Source: Halobacteria archaeon AArc-dxtr1
Lineage (GTDB): Archaea; Halobacteriota; Halobacteria; Halobacteriales; Natrialbaceae
DNA length: 64,000 nt
Direction: 5' to 3'
Assembly: GCA_025517425.1 (NCBI GenBank)
Contig: JAOPJY010000001.1
Location: 1,102,217 to 1,166,216 of the forward strand
Within the stretch, counting starts at the first letter, position 1; each line of letters starts with the position of its first letter. Below, in pieces: positions 52,795 to 61,996 of this stretch. Both the position numbers and the translations under genes were made by a program. The notes under the pieces are model-generated. The model ran no database searches and had not been told where the DNA came from. It saw nothing but the letters and a program-made list of their open reading frames with translations.

Positions 52795-54198
52795 ATGCGA
52801 CCCTCTGAACGGCCCGTTTCGGCCACAGACGCGATCGCTGACCGACTTTCACGACGACGGCTACTCCAGGCGACAGGGGTTGGCGCTGCCGCTTCCCTGG
52901 CGGGCTGTACGCTCGACGCAGACGGCGACTTGGGCCGGCCCGACTGTCCCGCCGACCTCCCCGCACTCCCCGAAGACGGTAGTCACCCCGACGAGGACGT
53001 AACGATGTGGCGCCGCGGCCTCCAGCGGTGGGGGTACTACCCCGACGAGACCGTGCCGGAGTCGGTGAGCGTGAACTGGTCGTTTCCGATCAACTACGTC
53101 GGCCACACCGCGGCGAAGGCGAGTCCGGTGCCGACGCCGGACGGCGAGACGATCGTCTTCGCGGGCGACACTGGCCTCGTCGAGGGGTACACCCCCGATG
53201 GGCGCCGTCGGTGGTCGACCCAGACGGGCGCGACGAGCCTCGGCTTTCATGGGTCGGCGACGATCGTCGACGGGATCGTCTACATCGGCGGCTACGACGG
53301 CGATCTCTACGCAATCGAGGCCGACACCGGCGACATGGTCTGGCGCACGCGCAGTCACGAACTCGACGGGACGCTCGCGATCGGCTCGAGCCCGGCGTAC
53401 TACGACGGGACGCTGTACGTGGTTGCCGAGTACGGCAGCCCCTCCTCGGGGGCACTGTGGGCGATCGACCCCGAGACCGGCTCGCCGGTCTGGAAGGACG
53501 ACGACATCTGGGGCCAGCCCCACCCATCGGCGACGTTCGACTTCGAGACCGAACGGATCGTGACGGGGTCGAACGACGGCGTCGTCTACTGCTGGGAGTA
53601 CCCCTGTTTAGAGCGGGCGTGGACGTTCCAGGCTGGGCCGGAGGGTGGCCCCGAGGGCGAGGAGAAAGCCGGCGGCGAGTTCAACTTGGGCGCGGAGATC
53701 AAGGGGACGGCGCCGGCCTACGACGGACGCGTCTACGTCGGCTCCTGGGACGGCTTCTTCTACTGTCTCGATCTGGAAGACGGTGAGGAGCTGTGGTCGT
53801 TCGAGACAGGCCGGGTCATCATGTCGAACCCGGCGATCGATCCGGAGACGGGAGTCGTCTACATGGGAAGCGACGACAGCACCGTCTACGCACTCGACGC
53901 CGAAACCGGCGAGGAACTGTGGTCCGAGACCGTCAACGGCCGGGTGATCGGCTCGCTTACAGTGACCGAGAACGCGGTGCTGGTAGGCTCGTACGACGCG
54001 CATCTCTACGCACTCGACAAGGAGACCGGAGAGCGGTTCTGGCGCGTGGAAAACCGTGGACGAGTGACGAGCGCGGCCGTCCCCGTCGACGGCCAGATCT
54101 ACTACGCCGAGCGTGGGGTCATCGAGGGCCACTACGACGACGAGGTCGACGAAGAACTCCTCGCACCCGGGCACGCCTACTGTCTGGTCGAGGAGTGA
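52795..54198 (+). CDS. Tat lipoprotein with PQQ-type beta-propeller
   Basis: A 467-residue secreted lipoprotein. The Tat motif SRRRLLQAT (residues 19-27) precedes the lipobox LAGC with Cys38. The mature protein is a repeat of about 40-residue blades such as GYDGDLYAIEADTGDMVW, SDDSTVYALDAETGEELW and SYDAHLYALDKETGERFW, characteristic of PQQ-like propellers. No PQQ-binding or catalytic site is evident, so it may act as a binding or scaffold protein on the outer membrane face. Single gene. Confidence 0.88.
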   Translation: MRPSERPVSATDAIADRLSRRRLLQATGVGAAASLAGCTLDADGDLGRPDCPADLPALPEDGSHPDEDVTMWRRGLQRWGYYPDETVPESVSVNWSFPINYVGHTAAKASPVPTPDGETIVFAGDTGLVEGYTPDGRRRWSTQTGATSLGFHGSATIVDGIVYIGGYDGDLYAIEADTGDMVWRTRSHELDGTLAIGSSPAYYDGTLYVVAEYGSPSSGALWAIDPETGSPVWKDDDIWGQPHPSATFDFETERIVTGSNDGVVYCWEYPCLERAWTFQAGPEGGPEGEEKAGGEFNLGAEIKGTAPAYDGRVYVGSWDGFFYCLDLEDGEELWSFETGRVIMSNPAIDPETGVVYMGSDDSTVYALDAETGEELWSETVNGRVIGSLTVTENAVLVGSYDAHLYALDKETGERFWRVENRGRVTSAAVPVDGQIYYAERGVIEGHYDDEVDEELLAPGHAYCLVEE

Positions 54199-54298
54199 CC
54201 GACCGGCGCCAGTCGAAGCGTTCGTTCGCCGACGACAGGCGAGCCAGCCCCGACGCCGAAAGAGTGCATTCAAGTAGCTACCGGGTTTCCGTGGGAGT

Positions 54299-54673
54299 AT
54301 GAACGATCACGGACGCTCCACCCGAAAACGCACGGGCGGTCGACTGAAGGATACTCGAAACCGACGCAAACACCAGCTCGGACGCCACCCTGCAGAGACG
54401 CAGGTCGGCGAGCCCCGATTCCGCACCGTCGACGTGCGTGGGAACGGCGAAAAGACCCGCGCGCTGGCGACGAACGTGGCCACCGTCAACACGGGCGGCG
54501 AGGCGGTCACCACCGAGATCGCCGACGTCGTCGAAAACGACGCCAACCCCAACTACGTCCGCCGAAACATCGTCACCAAGGGTGCCGTCATCGAGACCGG
54601 CGAGGGAACGGCTCGCGTGACCTCCCGACCCGGCCAGTCCGGCCAGGTCAACGCCGTCCTGCTCGACGACTGA
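54299..54673 (+). CDS. rps8e: 30S ribosomal protein S8e
   Basis: Archaeal/eukaryotic eS8, 124 residues: RSTRKRTGGRLKDTRNRRKH, QLGRHPAETQVGEPRFRTVD, VRRNIVTKGAVIETGEGTAR and SRPGQSGQVNAVLLDD. The start ATG is at 54299. It stands alone. Confidence 0.95.
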   Translation: MNDHGRSTRKRTGGRLKDTRNRRKHQLGRHPAETQVGEPRFRTVDVRGNGEKTRALATNVATVNTGGEAVTTEIADVVENDANPNYVRRNIVTKGAVIETGEGTARVTSRPGQSGQVNAVLLDD

Positions 54674-54781
54674 GCGATTTTCGCTGCGGATAGTGGCGCC
54701 GAACGTGTTCTAGCGTCGCTTCTATGATCCTCGGGATAGGAAGTCGACAATTCCACCCAAGAGCTCCCCTTGGAAGAAGAC

Positions 54782-55777
54782 TCAGGGACGTGGCGCCGCC
54801 TTCTGGAGCGCCGTTTCGGCGATGTTGCCGCCGTAGTCTGCGCTTCGGGACAGGGAGTCGACGATGAGGCCGAGCGATTGGGCCTGCAACGGATCGAGCT
54901 CGCGGAGCATGTCGTCGATCGTCCGGGTGTGTTGGTCGATCTCGAGGACCGACTCGCGAGCGCTGTGTCCCAACCGGTTTGCCTCCTCGCTCTCTTCGGC
55001 AAAGAGCGCGTCCATCGAGCGCTCTAAGACGCCAGCAGCGTCTTCCTGGAGGGCAACGAGGGCGTCGGCGACGTCCGCGGGAATCTCCTCGAGTTTGAGC
55101 GCCAGCTTGCTGATCTTGACCGCGTGGTCGGCGACGCGCTCGAGTTGGCGCGCGCTCGAGTGATAGTCGAAACAGTCCTCGCGAGGGACACCGAGTTCCT
55201 CGGCCGCGCGTGGCGAGCGCAACGTCGCCCGAAAGATGCGCGAGACGACCAGCCAGAGGCGGTCGACGTCGTCGTCGCGCTGGACGACGTCGTGGGCGAT
55301 GTCGTCGTCGTTCTCGACGAGGGCGACGACCGCGTCTTGGAGCATCGACGCGGCGATCAGCCGCATCCGGGAGACGGCGTTGACGATCGACAGCTCGGAG
55401 GAGTCGAGTAAGTCCTGGATGACGACGCTGTCTGTCGTCTCCTCGAGGACCTCGACGCCGACCAGCCCCTGCGTCGCGGCCCGGATCGTGCTTCGCTGAT
55501 CGGTCGTGACGCGAGCGGCCTCGAGACGGATGATATCGAACCCGCTTACGTACATCGTCATGACGGCGCGCATGAGGCGTTCACCCTCGAGATCGGTCAC
55601 GTCGAGGGTCCCCTCCTGGCGGTTGGTCTCCGAGCGCGGGGTCAACAGGAGGGCGTCGTCCTCCGGGTAGAATTCGACGGTGCTTCCGGCAGAAACGTCG
55701 TTGTCAGTCGCCCACTCTTTTGGCAGCGAGACGGTGTATGTAGAGCCACCAGTCACCTGGACCTTTCGCGTCTCCAT
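54782..55777 (-). CDS. Phosphate regulator: AbrB domain plus PhoU domains
   Basis: A 331-residue protein. The first 45-50 residues are a SpoVT/AbrB DNA-binding domain (RKVQVTGGSTYTVSLPKEWA, AGSTVEFYPEDDALLL); the remaining 280 hold two PhoU-like helical repeats (ARQLERVADHAVKISKLALK, SRSADYGGNIAETALQK). PhoU proteins sense the Pst transporter state. The ATG at 55777 is about 27 nt after a TATATTG box (55801-55808). It is divergent from pstS over an AT-rich region with two palindromes, suggesting that it binds that region and controls pst and itself. The binding is inferred. Confidence 0.88.
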   Translation of the reverse strand: METRKVQVTGGSTYTVSLPKEWATDNDVSAGSTVEFYPEDDALLLTPRSETNRQEGTLDVTDLEGERLMRAVMTMYVSGFDIIRLEAARVTTDQRSTIRAATQGLVGVEVLEETTDSVVIQDLLDSSELSIVNAVSRMRLIAASMLQDAVVALVENDDDIAHDVVQRDDDVDRLWLVVSRIFRATLRSPRAAEELGVPREDCFDYHSSARQLERVADHAVKISKLALKLEEIPADVADALVALQEDAAGVLERSMDALFAEESEEANRLGHSARESVLEIDQHTRTIDDMLRELDPLQAQSLGLIVDSLSRSADYGGNIAETALQKAAPRP

Positions 55778-55800
55778 ACCGGCGGGTTTGAGCCCACCAC

Positions 55801-55808
55801 CATATATT
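55801..55808 (-). promoter_or_regulatory. TATA-like box of the AbrB-PhoU gene
   Basis: On the minus strand TCAATATATG lies about 24-31 nt before the ATG at 55777, indicating a leaderless transcript. Confidence 0.6.
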
Positions 55809-55862
55809 GATCGAAATCTATGTACTCGAGGACCATACGGGGCGTTGGAGGGGGTTAGCGCA

Positions 55863-55880
55863 GTATATACAGCTATATAC
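55863..55880. promoter_or_regulatory. Palindrome GTATATA-N4-TATATAC in the pho intergenic region
   Basis: GTATATA (55863-55869) and TATATAC (55874-55880) are perfect inverted arms around CAGC. A third related TATATA-like stretch follows at about 55884-55890. It lies upstream of the AbrB-PhoU promoter and may be an operator. Confidence 0.55.
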
Positions 55881-55933
55881 TACGATATAGACCCAGTATA
55901 AATTTCGTGCTAAGCAGTTCTCTAGTGCACAAA

Positions 55934-55966
55934 TATATATCTCCATTTCCTATGTAGAGATATATA
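55934..55966. promoter_or_regulatory. 10-bp inverted repeat upstream of the pstS promoter
   Basis: TATATATCTC (55934-55943) and GAGATATATA (55957-55966) are perfect inverted arms with a 13-nt spacer. The right arm ends 15 nt before the TATA-like box at 55981-55989. Position and symmetry fit a phosphate-response operator bound by a dimer or tetramer. Confidence 0.6.
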
Positions 55967-55980
55967 GAGAACATAGTAGC

Positions 55981-55989
55981 GTATTTAGA
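55981..55989 (+). promoter_or_regulatory. TATA-like box of pstS
   Basis: GTATTTAGA at 55981-55989 is about 25-33 nt before the ATG at 56014, which favours that ATG over the upstream TTG at 56002. Confidence 0.55.
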
Positions 55990-56013
55990 CGGGTCGGCTC
56001 CTTGTCCCAGGTG

Positions 56014-57054
56014 ATGGGAACACAGCCGAGAGCCGGAGGCGGCCGGGGGCGCTCGCGTCGGCGCGTCTTACTCGGCGTCGCAGGCGCGGCGACGGCCGGC
56101 CTGGCCGGCTGTATCACTCGAGGAGAGGACAGCGGCCTGCAGGGAGAGATCGTTATCGACGGCTCGAACACGCTGTTGCCAAACAGCGCACTGGTGGCTG
56201 AGCTATTCTCGTGGGAGAACAACCAGGTCGAGATTCCGGTCCGCGGGTCCGGAACCGGCGCCGGCTTCCAGCAGTTCTGTCGCGGCGAGACAGACCTCCA
56301 GAACGCGAGTCGTGATATCGCCGACGACGAACTGGAGCTCTGTGAGGAAACCGGCGTCGAGTGGTTCAGACTCGAGGTGGTCCGTGACGGGATCGCGATG
56401 ATGAAACACCCCGACAACGACTGGTGTGACTGCCTTACCACCGAGCAACTGGGCGCACTCTGGGAGCGAAACTCGTCTGTCGAGACGTGGCGAGATCTCG
56501 CCGAGATCGGCGATGAGACGCCCGAGAACGCCGAGGAGTGGCCCGACGAGGTGATTTCGCTGTACGGCCGGGACTCCGCCTCGGGAACGTTCGACTACTT
56601 CACCGAGGAGATCACCGGCTCCGTCGGCAACATCCGCGGCGACTACAGCGGAACTCCGGACACGAACGCGATCATCCGTGGCGTCCGCGGCAATCGACAC
56701 GCAATCGGGTTCGGCGGCGCCGGCTACTACTACGAGAACGAGGACGATCTTGATCTGATCGCCGTCGACAACGGCGACGGATGCATCTATCCCAGGGCAG
56801 AGACGATTGAGGACGGCAGCTACAGTCCCCTTTCTCGGCCGATGTACCTCTACGTTCGCGAGGATGCCCTCGAACGCGAGGCAGTCCGGGAGTTTCTGCG
56901 ATTCTACCTCGACAACACACAGGAGACCGCCCGAGACGTCGGTTTCTACGCCATCGAGGACGAGACGATCGCAGAACAACACGCGAAACTCGACGAGTTG
57001 ATCGGAGTGGACGAACCGCAAGCGGAAGACGAACCGACCGAGGAGGACGAATGA
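56014..57054 (+). CDS. pstS: Phosphate-binding lipoprotein PstS
   Basis: Extracellular phosphate receptor of the Pst ABC importer, 346 residues. Tat motif SRRRVLLGV (residues 14-22) and lipobox LAGC with Cys33. The mature protein begins IVIDGSNTLLPNSALVAELF, the usual first strand and phosphate loop, and has FRVRGSGTGAGFQQFCRGET-like and YGRDSASGTFDYF segments. It is the first gene of pstSCAB, downstream of the palindromic promoter region. Induction by phosphate limitation is expected from the family. Confidence 0.94.
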   Translation: MGTQPRAGGGRGRSRRRVLLGVAGAATAGLAGCITRGEDSGLQGEIVIDGSNTLLPNSALVAELFSWENNQVEIPVRGSGTGAGFQQFCRGETDLQNASRDIADDELELCEETGVEWFRLEVVRDGIAMMKHPDNDWCDCLTTEQLGALWERNSSVETWRDLAEIGDETPENAEEWPDEVISLYGRDSASGTFDYFTEEITGSVGNIRGDYSGTPDTNAIIRGVRGNRHAIGFGGAGYYYENEDDLDLIAVDNGDGCIYPRAETIEDGSYSPLSRPMYLYVREDALEREAVREFLRFYLDNTQETARDVGFYAIEDETIAEQHAKLDELIGVDEPQAEDEPTEEDE

Positions 57055-57116
57055 ACACGAACGTCGCATCTATCGAACAGTCCGCGAACCCGACGGACAC
57101 TCACAGCCACCGATGA
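57051..57116 (+). CDS. 21-aa bridging mini-ORF between pstS and pstC
   Basis: Starts in the ATGA that overlaps the pstS stop (57051-57054) and ends in the ATGA that overlaps the pstC start (57113-57116), exactly filling the gap. The peptide begins MNTNVASIEQSANPTD. pstC has no Shine-Dalgarno, so termination-reinitiation through this frame could supply its translation. Same design as 8161-8220. Confidence 0.4.
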   Translation: MNTNVASIEQSANPTDTHSHR

Positions 57117-58036
57117 GCACGGAACCGATCGATTTGAGCCGAGACACCAACAGTGTCGGCAGCGTCGTCGACAGGGCCGCGAAGTGGATCTTCTTCTCGT
57201 GTGCGCTCGTCACCGTCCTGACGACCCTCGCGATCATCCTGGTGTTAGTCGACGGCGCAATCGACTTCTTCGCGCACGTTTCGATCGTCGAGTACCTGAC
57301 CACGACCGAGTGGAACCCCCGCGCCGCCGAGAACCCGAGCTTCGGCGTGTTGCCGCTGGTCTGGGGGACTCTCGTCATCACTGTCGGCTCGGCGCTGATC
57401 GCCATCCCAGTCGGCACGCTGACGGCGATCTACCTCTCCGAGTACGCCGACGAGCGCGTCCGACGGACGATCAAACCGACGCTCGAGGTCCTCGCGGGAA
57501 TCCCGACGATCGTCTACGGCTTCTTCGCGCTCTCGTTTATTACGCCGATTATCCAGTACTTCCACCCGGGCGTGGGAACGTTCAACGCCCTCTCGGGAGC
57601 GATCGTCGTCGGCGTCATGATCATCCCGATGGTGTCGTCGATCTCCGAGGACGCGATGAGCTCGGTGCCGGACTCGCTTCGGAACGCCGCCTACGGACTC
57701 GGCGCGACGAAGTTCGAGGTCTCGACCCAGGTCGTCCTGCCCGCGTCGCTGTCGGGTATTCTCGCCGCCTACATCCTCGCGATCTCGCGGGCGATCGGCG
57801 AGACGATGGCCGTCACCCTCGCTGTCGGAATGTTGCCCCAGATCACCGCCAGTCCCTTTGCTGAGATGCAGACGATGACGGCGTACATGGTCGAGATCGG
57901 GACCGGTGACGCCTCCGTCGGCTCCGTCGGCTACATGAGCCTGTTTGCAATCGGGCTCACGCTGTTCCTGATGACGTTCACGATGAACGTCGGGAGCATG
58001 TGGGTTCAGTCACGCTACCGGGAGGAGTACCAATGA
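57113..58036 (+). CDS. pstC: Phosphate ABC transporter permease PstC
   Basis: Inner-membrane channel subunit, 307 residues, six hydrophobic helices. [20 protein letters not shown] is near the start; the ABC-coupling loop is [16 protein letters not shown]-like ([20 protein letters not shown]) with [16 protein letters not shown]. It overlaps pstA by ATGA. Confidence 0.94.
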   Translation: MSTEPIDLSRDTNSVGSVVDRAAKWIFFSCALVTVLTTLAIILVLVDGAIDFFAHVSIVEYLTTTEWNPRAAENPSFGVLPLVWGTLVITVGSALIAIPVGTLTAIYLSEYADERVRRTIKPTLEVLAGIPTIVYGFFALSFITPIIQYFHPGVGTFNALSGAIVVGVMIIPMVSSISEDAMSSVPDSLRNAAYGLGATKFEVSTQVVLPASLSGILAAYILAISRAIGETMAVTLAVGMLPQITASPFAEMQTMTAYMVEIGTGDASVGSVGYMSLFAIGLTLFLMTFTMNVGSMWVQSRYREEYQ

Positions 58037-58968
58037 GCGCGGAAACCGCAGACGACGGCTTCGCGGTCGACGATGCCTCGATCCGCCGGATGCGTCTCTA
58101 CGGTCGCATCTTCCTCGGTCTCTGTATCGCGGCGACGATGGTCGGAATCGTCGCACTCGTCGCACTGGTGTACGACGTGGTCGCCGAGGCCTGGGGCTGG
58201 CTCACCTGGGAGTTCCTGACCCACCCGCCGTCGTATCTGGTCGAACACTACAATCCGTCGAACTACGGGGACCTACCGACGGGGCCGGGCGGAATCTACC
58301 CGGCGCTCGTGGGGTCGATCTACCTCATCGTCCTCACCGCGATCTTCACGCTGGTACTGGGCGTCGGCGCCGCGATCTACCTAGAGGAGTACGCCGCTGA
58401 GACGCGGTTCACCCAGTTCATCGAGGCAAACATCGCGAACCTCGCAGGCGTCCCGTCGATCGTCTACGGACTGCTCGGGTTGGCGCTGTTCGTCCGCGCG
58501 ATCGGTGCGGGGGCGAGCCTGCTCGCGGGCGCGCTGACGCTAACGCTGCTGATCCTGCCGATCGTCATCGTCCAGACCCAGGAGTCCCTGCGGGCGGTGC
58601 CGGACTCGATGCGCCGGGCTTCCTACGGTGCGGGCGCGACGAAGTGGCAGACGATCCGAAACGTCGTCCTGCCGGAGGCGATCCCGGGTGTCATGACCGG
58701 GATCATCCTCTCGCTGTCCCGCGCGATCGGCGAGACGGCGCCGATCATCATGGTCGGGGCGGCGACGTCGATGTTCGCGCCGCCGAGTATCACAGACCCC
58801 ACCGGCTCGTTCGCCGCGATGCCGATGCAGATCTTCGAGTGGGCGAAAGCACCGGAAGGTGACTTCCAGCACGTCGCGGCGGCTGGGATCATCGTCCTGC
58901 TGAGCGTCCTGTTGCTCATGAACGCGACCGCGATCTACATCCGAAATAAGTACGACCGCCGCGCCTGA
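58033..58968 (+). CDS. pstA: Phosphate ABC transporter permease PstA
   Basis: Second channel subunit, 311 residues, six hydrophobic helices. It has [20 protein letters not shown], the coupling loop [20 protein letters not shown] and [20 protein letters not shown]. Overlaps pstC by ATGA; pstB follows after 6 nt. Confidence 0.94.
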   Translation: MSAETADDGFAVDDASIRRMRLYGRIFLGLCIAATMVGIVALVALVYDVVAEAWGWLTWEFLTHPPSYLVEHYNPSNYGDLPTGPGGIYPALVGSIYLIVLTAIFTLVLGVGAAIYLEEYAAETRFTQFIEANIANLAGVPSIVYGLLGLALFVRAIGAGASLLAGALTLTLLILPIVIVQTQESLRAVPDSMRRASYGAGATKWQTIRNVVLPEAIPGVMTGIILSLSRAIGETAPIIMVGAATSMFAPPSITDPTGSFAAMPMQIFEWAKAPEGDFQHVAAAGIIVLLSVLLLMNATAIYIRNKYDRRA

Positions 58969-58974
58969 TTACCA

Positions 58975-59934
58975 ATGACCCGAAAGACACCACCAAACCG
59001 AACCACCAACGATCGTCCCACAACAGGTAACTGCCCGGGCCGCGAGGGTTCGACAACGGCCATGCTTCCAGACGGCGGTACGGAGACGGTCCCGCAATCG
59101 CAGGCGGTGTCCACAGACGAGTCGGATGCACGCGACTCGATGTGGGACCGAACCGACGAGCCCGACGACAGCACCCGTGTCGACGACGCGGTCATCCAGT
59201 CTCGTAATCTCGACGTCTACTACGGCGAGACCCAGGCGCTACAGGGGATCGACATGGACATCCCCGAGACCAAAGTGACCGCCCTGATCGGCCCCTCGGG
59301 CTGTGGAAAGTCGACGTTCCTGCGCTCGATCAACCGGATGAACGACCTGATCGACGTCGCCAACGTCGACGGGGAGCTCTTCTTCCATGGCAAGAACGTC
59401 TACGACGAGGACGTCGATCCCGTCGCGCTCCGACGGAAGATCGGGATGGTGTTCCAGAAGCCAAACCCGTTCCCAAAGAGTATCTTCGAGAACGTCGCCT
59501 ACGGGCTGCGCGTCCAGGGCAAAGACGACGACGTCGAGCGGAAGGTTCGACAGGCACTGGATCGGGCAGCGCTGCTCGACGAGGTCGATGGCCGACTCGA
59601 CGAGTCCGGCCTCGACCTCTCTGGCGGGCAACAACAGCGCCTCTGCATCGCGCGGGCGATCGCCCCCGACCCGGAGGTGTTGCTCATGGACGAACCCGCG
59701 AGCGCGCTCGACCCCGTCGCGACCTCCCAGATTGAGGATCTGGTCGAGGAGTTAGCCGAGGAGTACACCGTCGTCATCGTCACCCACAACATGCAGCAAG
59801 CGGCCCGCATCTCCGATAAGACCGCAGTCTTCCTCACCGGCGGCGACCTCGTCGAGTTCGACGATACCAACAAGATCTTCAACAACCCAGAGAACCAGCG
59901 CGTCGAAGATTACATCACCGGCAAGTTCGGGTGA
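58975..59934 (+). CDS. pstB: Phosphate ABC transporter ATP-binding protein PstB
   Basis: ATPase energising Pst, 319 residues. The first 75 residues are a polar, Thr/Asp-rich extension seen in haloarchaeal PstB; the start could be at a later in-frame ATG. Walker [10 protein letters not shown] (about residue 104), Q-loop [13 protein letters not shown], signature [16 protein letters not shown] (about 215) and Walker [13 protein letters not shown] (about 236) are intact. It closes the operon. Confidence 0.94.
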   Translation: MTRKTPPNRTTNDRPTTGNCPGREGSTTAMLPDGGTETVPQSQAVSTDESDARDSMWDRTDEPDDSTRVDDAVIQSRNLDVYYGETQALQGIDMDIPETKVTALIGPSGCGKSTFLRSINRMNDLIDVANVDGELFFHGKNVYDEDVDPVALRRKIGMVFQKPNPFPKSIFENVAYGLRVQGKDDDVERKVRQALDRAALLDEVDGRLDESGLDLSGGQQQRLCIARAIAPDPEVLLMDEPASALDPVATSQIEDLVEELAEEYTVVIVTHNMQQAARISDKTAVFLTGGDLVEFDDTNKIFNNPENQRVEDYITGKFG

Positions 59935-60095
59935 AGCCAGATCGTCGATTTCGCGATGGAGTTCGGTATGACCAGTTCTCTATGTGTACACCGTTGCTCA
60001 CCCCAGTCAGCGTGTCGCCTGCCCGTAACGGGACTCGCCTCGCGGAACTAGCCGCGGGCACAAGCTATATCTTCGCCCGGCCAGGTCGGTGAAAT

Positions 60096-60767
60096 ATGGC
60101 CAGAAAATCGTTCGAAGAACAACTCACGGCGCTCCGCGAGGACGTCTGCTACATGGGCGAGGTCGTGATGGAACGGCTTCGCATGGGCCTCGACGCGCTC
60201 CAGCGTAAGGACCGCGAACTCGCCCGGGAAGTAATCGAGGGCGACGGCGAGGTCAACCGGATGTACCTCGATCTAGAGCAGCAGTGTGTCGATCTACTCG
60301 CCCTCCAACAGCCCGTGGCGAGCGATCTGCGCTTTATCGCCGCCTCGTTCAAGATCATCACGGACCTAGAACGGATCGCAGATCTCGCGGTCAACGTCGG
60401 CGAGTACACCTTAGAAGCCGAGCGCGATCGGTTTCCCGACGTCGACGTACAAGCGATGGGCGAACTCACGCTCGTGATGGTCGAAGATGCGATCGACGCC
60501 TACGACAGTGAGGACATCGACATGTGTTACGACCTCTCGACGCGCGACGACGACTTAGACGGCTTTGCCGAGCGAGCCAGCGAGATCGTCGTCCGTGATC
60601 TGATCGAGCGCGAACTCGAGACCCAAGAGGAAGTCGAATCCCTGTTACAAGACGTCTCGAGGCTCTTGCTGACGATTCGGGATCTAGAGCGTGTCGGCGA
60701 TCACGCCGTGAATATCGCGGCTCGAACGCTCTACATGGTCGAAAGCGACGACGAACTTATCTACTGA
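60096..60767 (+). CDS. phoU: Phosphate transport regulator PhoU
   Basis: A 223-residue protein made of two PhoU three-helix repeats, each with the metal-binding E/D pattern (LRFIAASFKIITDLERIADL, LLLTIRDLERVGDHAVNIAA). PhoU inhibits Pst when phosphate is plentiful. It has its own TATA-like AGCTATATC box (60063-60071) about 29 nt before the ATG at 60096, so it can be made apart from pstSCAB, unlike the AbrB-PhoU protein upstream. Confidence 0.93.
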   Translation: MARKSFEEQLTALREDVCYMGEVVMERLRMGLDALQRKDRELAREVIEGDGEVNRMYLDLEQQCVDLLALQQPVASDLRFIAASFKIITDLERIADLAVNVGEYTLEAERDRFPDVDVQAMGELTLVMVEDAIDAYDSEDIDMCYDLSTRDDDLDGFAERASEIVVRDLIERELETQEEVESLLQDVSRLLLTIRDLERVGDHAVNIAARTLYMVESDDELIY

Positions 60768-60801
60768 GCGTCGAACCTAACGCTTGGCCACAACTCTCGT
60801 G

Positions 60802-61524
60802 CTATCCGACAATTCCGAGGACGCCGTCGGTCTCGCCATCGTCGGCTGACGAGTTGTGCTCCTCATCGGTCGTCGCGTCCTCGTGAGCGTCTTCGTCGAC
60901 ACCAGCCATCAACTCGAGAATGAGGGGCTCTTCCTGCGAGCGGAGTTGTCGCGGGTAGACGCCGATCGTCACGAGCAGATCGTCGTCGGTCTGGACGGCC
61001 TCGCTGACGTGTAGGTACACCTGGAGGCTCTGTCCCTCGAACACCGCGTCCGCGGTGAACCGGGTCTGCGTCGTCGATTGATCGAGAATCTCGACGGTAT
61101 CGGATGTATCTTCTTCGACGTTTCCGATCTCGTCGTAGTTATCCTCGACGAGTTCGATCAGTTCTGCCGCAGACATATCCTCGACAGGGTTGAAATTCCG
61201 GCCGAGGAGCCCGATCTGGGGTGTCGTGAGGACCATGAACATCGCACCGCGTGCCTCTCCGAGTATTCCCATATCGATCGTCTTCTCGTGTTCGGTCACG
61301 TAGTTCGTCGCGCTCACTTCTGAGGAGAGCGGGCCGGCGCCAACGTCTCGGTCGACGACGACATCGTCGATGCCCGTCTGTCGGTAGCCGGTCTCGTCAC
61401 GAGCCTGGACATCGACGCCAGCAGGTGACGCCTCGTGCTCGTCCATGCCGACGAGTCCGAGACAACCGGCCAGACCAGCCAGTCCGGCGGCCCCACACCC
61501 CGCGAGGAGACTCCGTCGATTCAT
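60802..61524 (-). CDS. DUF6517-like Tat lipoprotein
   Basis: A 240-residue protein starting MNRRSLLAGCGAAGLAGLAG with Cys21 as lipobox Cys and a minimal RR Tat motif. The mature part is acidic with GYRQTGIDDVVVDRDVG, MFMVLTTPQIGLLGRNFNPV and YDEIGNVEEDT, and a Glu/Asp/Ser-rich tail. The ATG at 61524 lies about 27 nt after a CATATG box; longer starts at 61551 and 61599 are less likely. It resembles the haloarchaeal family recalled as DUF6517. Function unknown. Confidence 0.78.
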   Translation of the reverse strand: MNRRSLLAGCGAAGLAGLAGCLGLVGMDEHEASPAGVDVQARDETGYRQTGIDDVVVDRDVGAGPLSSEVSATNYVTEHEKTIDMGILGEARGAMFMVLTTPQIGLLGRNFNPVEDMSAAELIELVEDNYDEIGNVEEDTSDTVEILDQSTTQTRFTADAVFEGQSLQVYLHVSEAVQTDDDLLVTIGVYPRQLRSQEEPLILELMAGVDEDAHEDATTDEEHNSSADDGETDGVLGIVG

Positions 61525-61615
61525 TGAGGAAGAAATTGACCGTCGGTTCATATGAGTTTGTTGGCTGCCGGAAGAAGCGTGAGAACGAACTGTCAGCACA
61601 ACCTAGCGACGTGGC

Positions 61616-61975
61616 TCAGGATCGGTCAGGGACGCGGGTCAACAGCTGTGCCGTATCGAAGACGTTCCGGGTCTCGACGAGGACGGTCGCGGCCTCCCTG
61701 AGGGTGAACTCGGCGTCGATCGACGAGCCGTGACACCGCACATATAACTCGAGCCACCCGTTCATCGCACCGCGGAGTGCGTCGAGTTCAGCCGACGAAA
61801 ACGGAACCAGCCGCCCGCCGGTCCGGGCTTCGACGTAGAGCCAGACGGCGGGTCCGACTCCCTCACGGAGGTACGTATCGGCGGCGGTGGGCGTCGCCGT
61901 CTCGGGATCGAACGTCTCGCGGTCACGCTGAGCGCGGCGGGCCAGTGCCGCGATCTGGGAGCCGTAGCAGTTCAT
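61616..61975 (-). CDS. Conserved hypothetical haloarchaeal protein
   Basis: A 119-residue soluble protein: MNCYGSQIAALARRAQRDRE, YLREGVGPAVWLYVEARTGG, ELDALRGAMNGWLELYVRCH and REAATVLVETRNVFDTAQLL. It is mainly helical by pattern with no recognised motif. It lies 21 nt after fixC on the same strand, so it is probably the last gene of the ETF operon. Confidence 0.6.
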   Translation of the reverse strand: MNCYGSQIAALARRAQRDRETFDPETATPTAADTYLREGVGPAVWLYVEARTGGRLVPFSSAELDALRGAMNGWLELYVRCHGSSIDAEFTLREAATVLVETRNVFDTAQLLTRVPDRS

Positions 61976-61996
61976 GGATTCGCGGCTACCGGCCCG

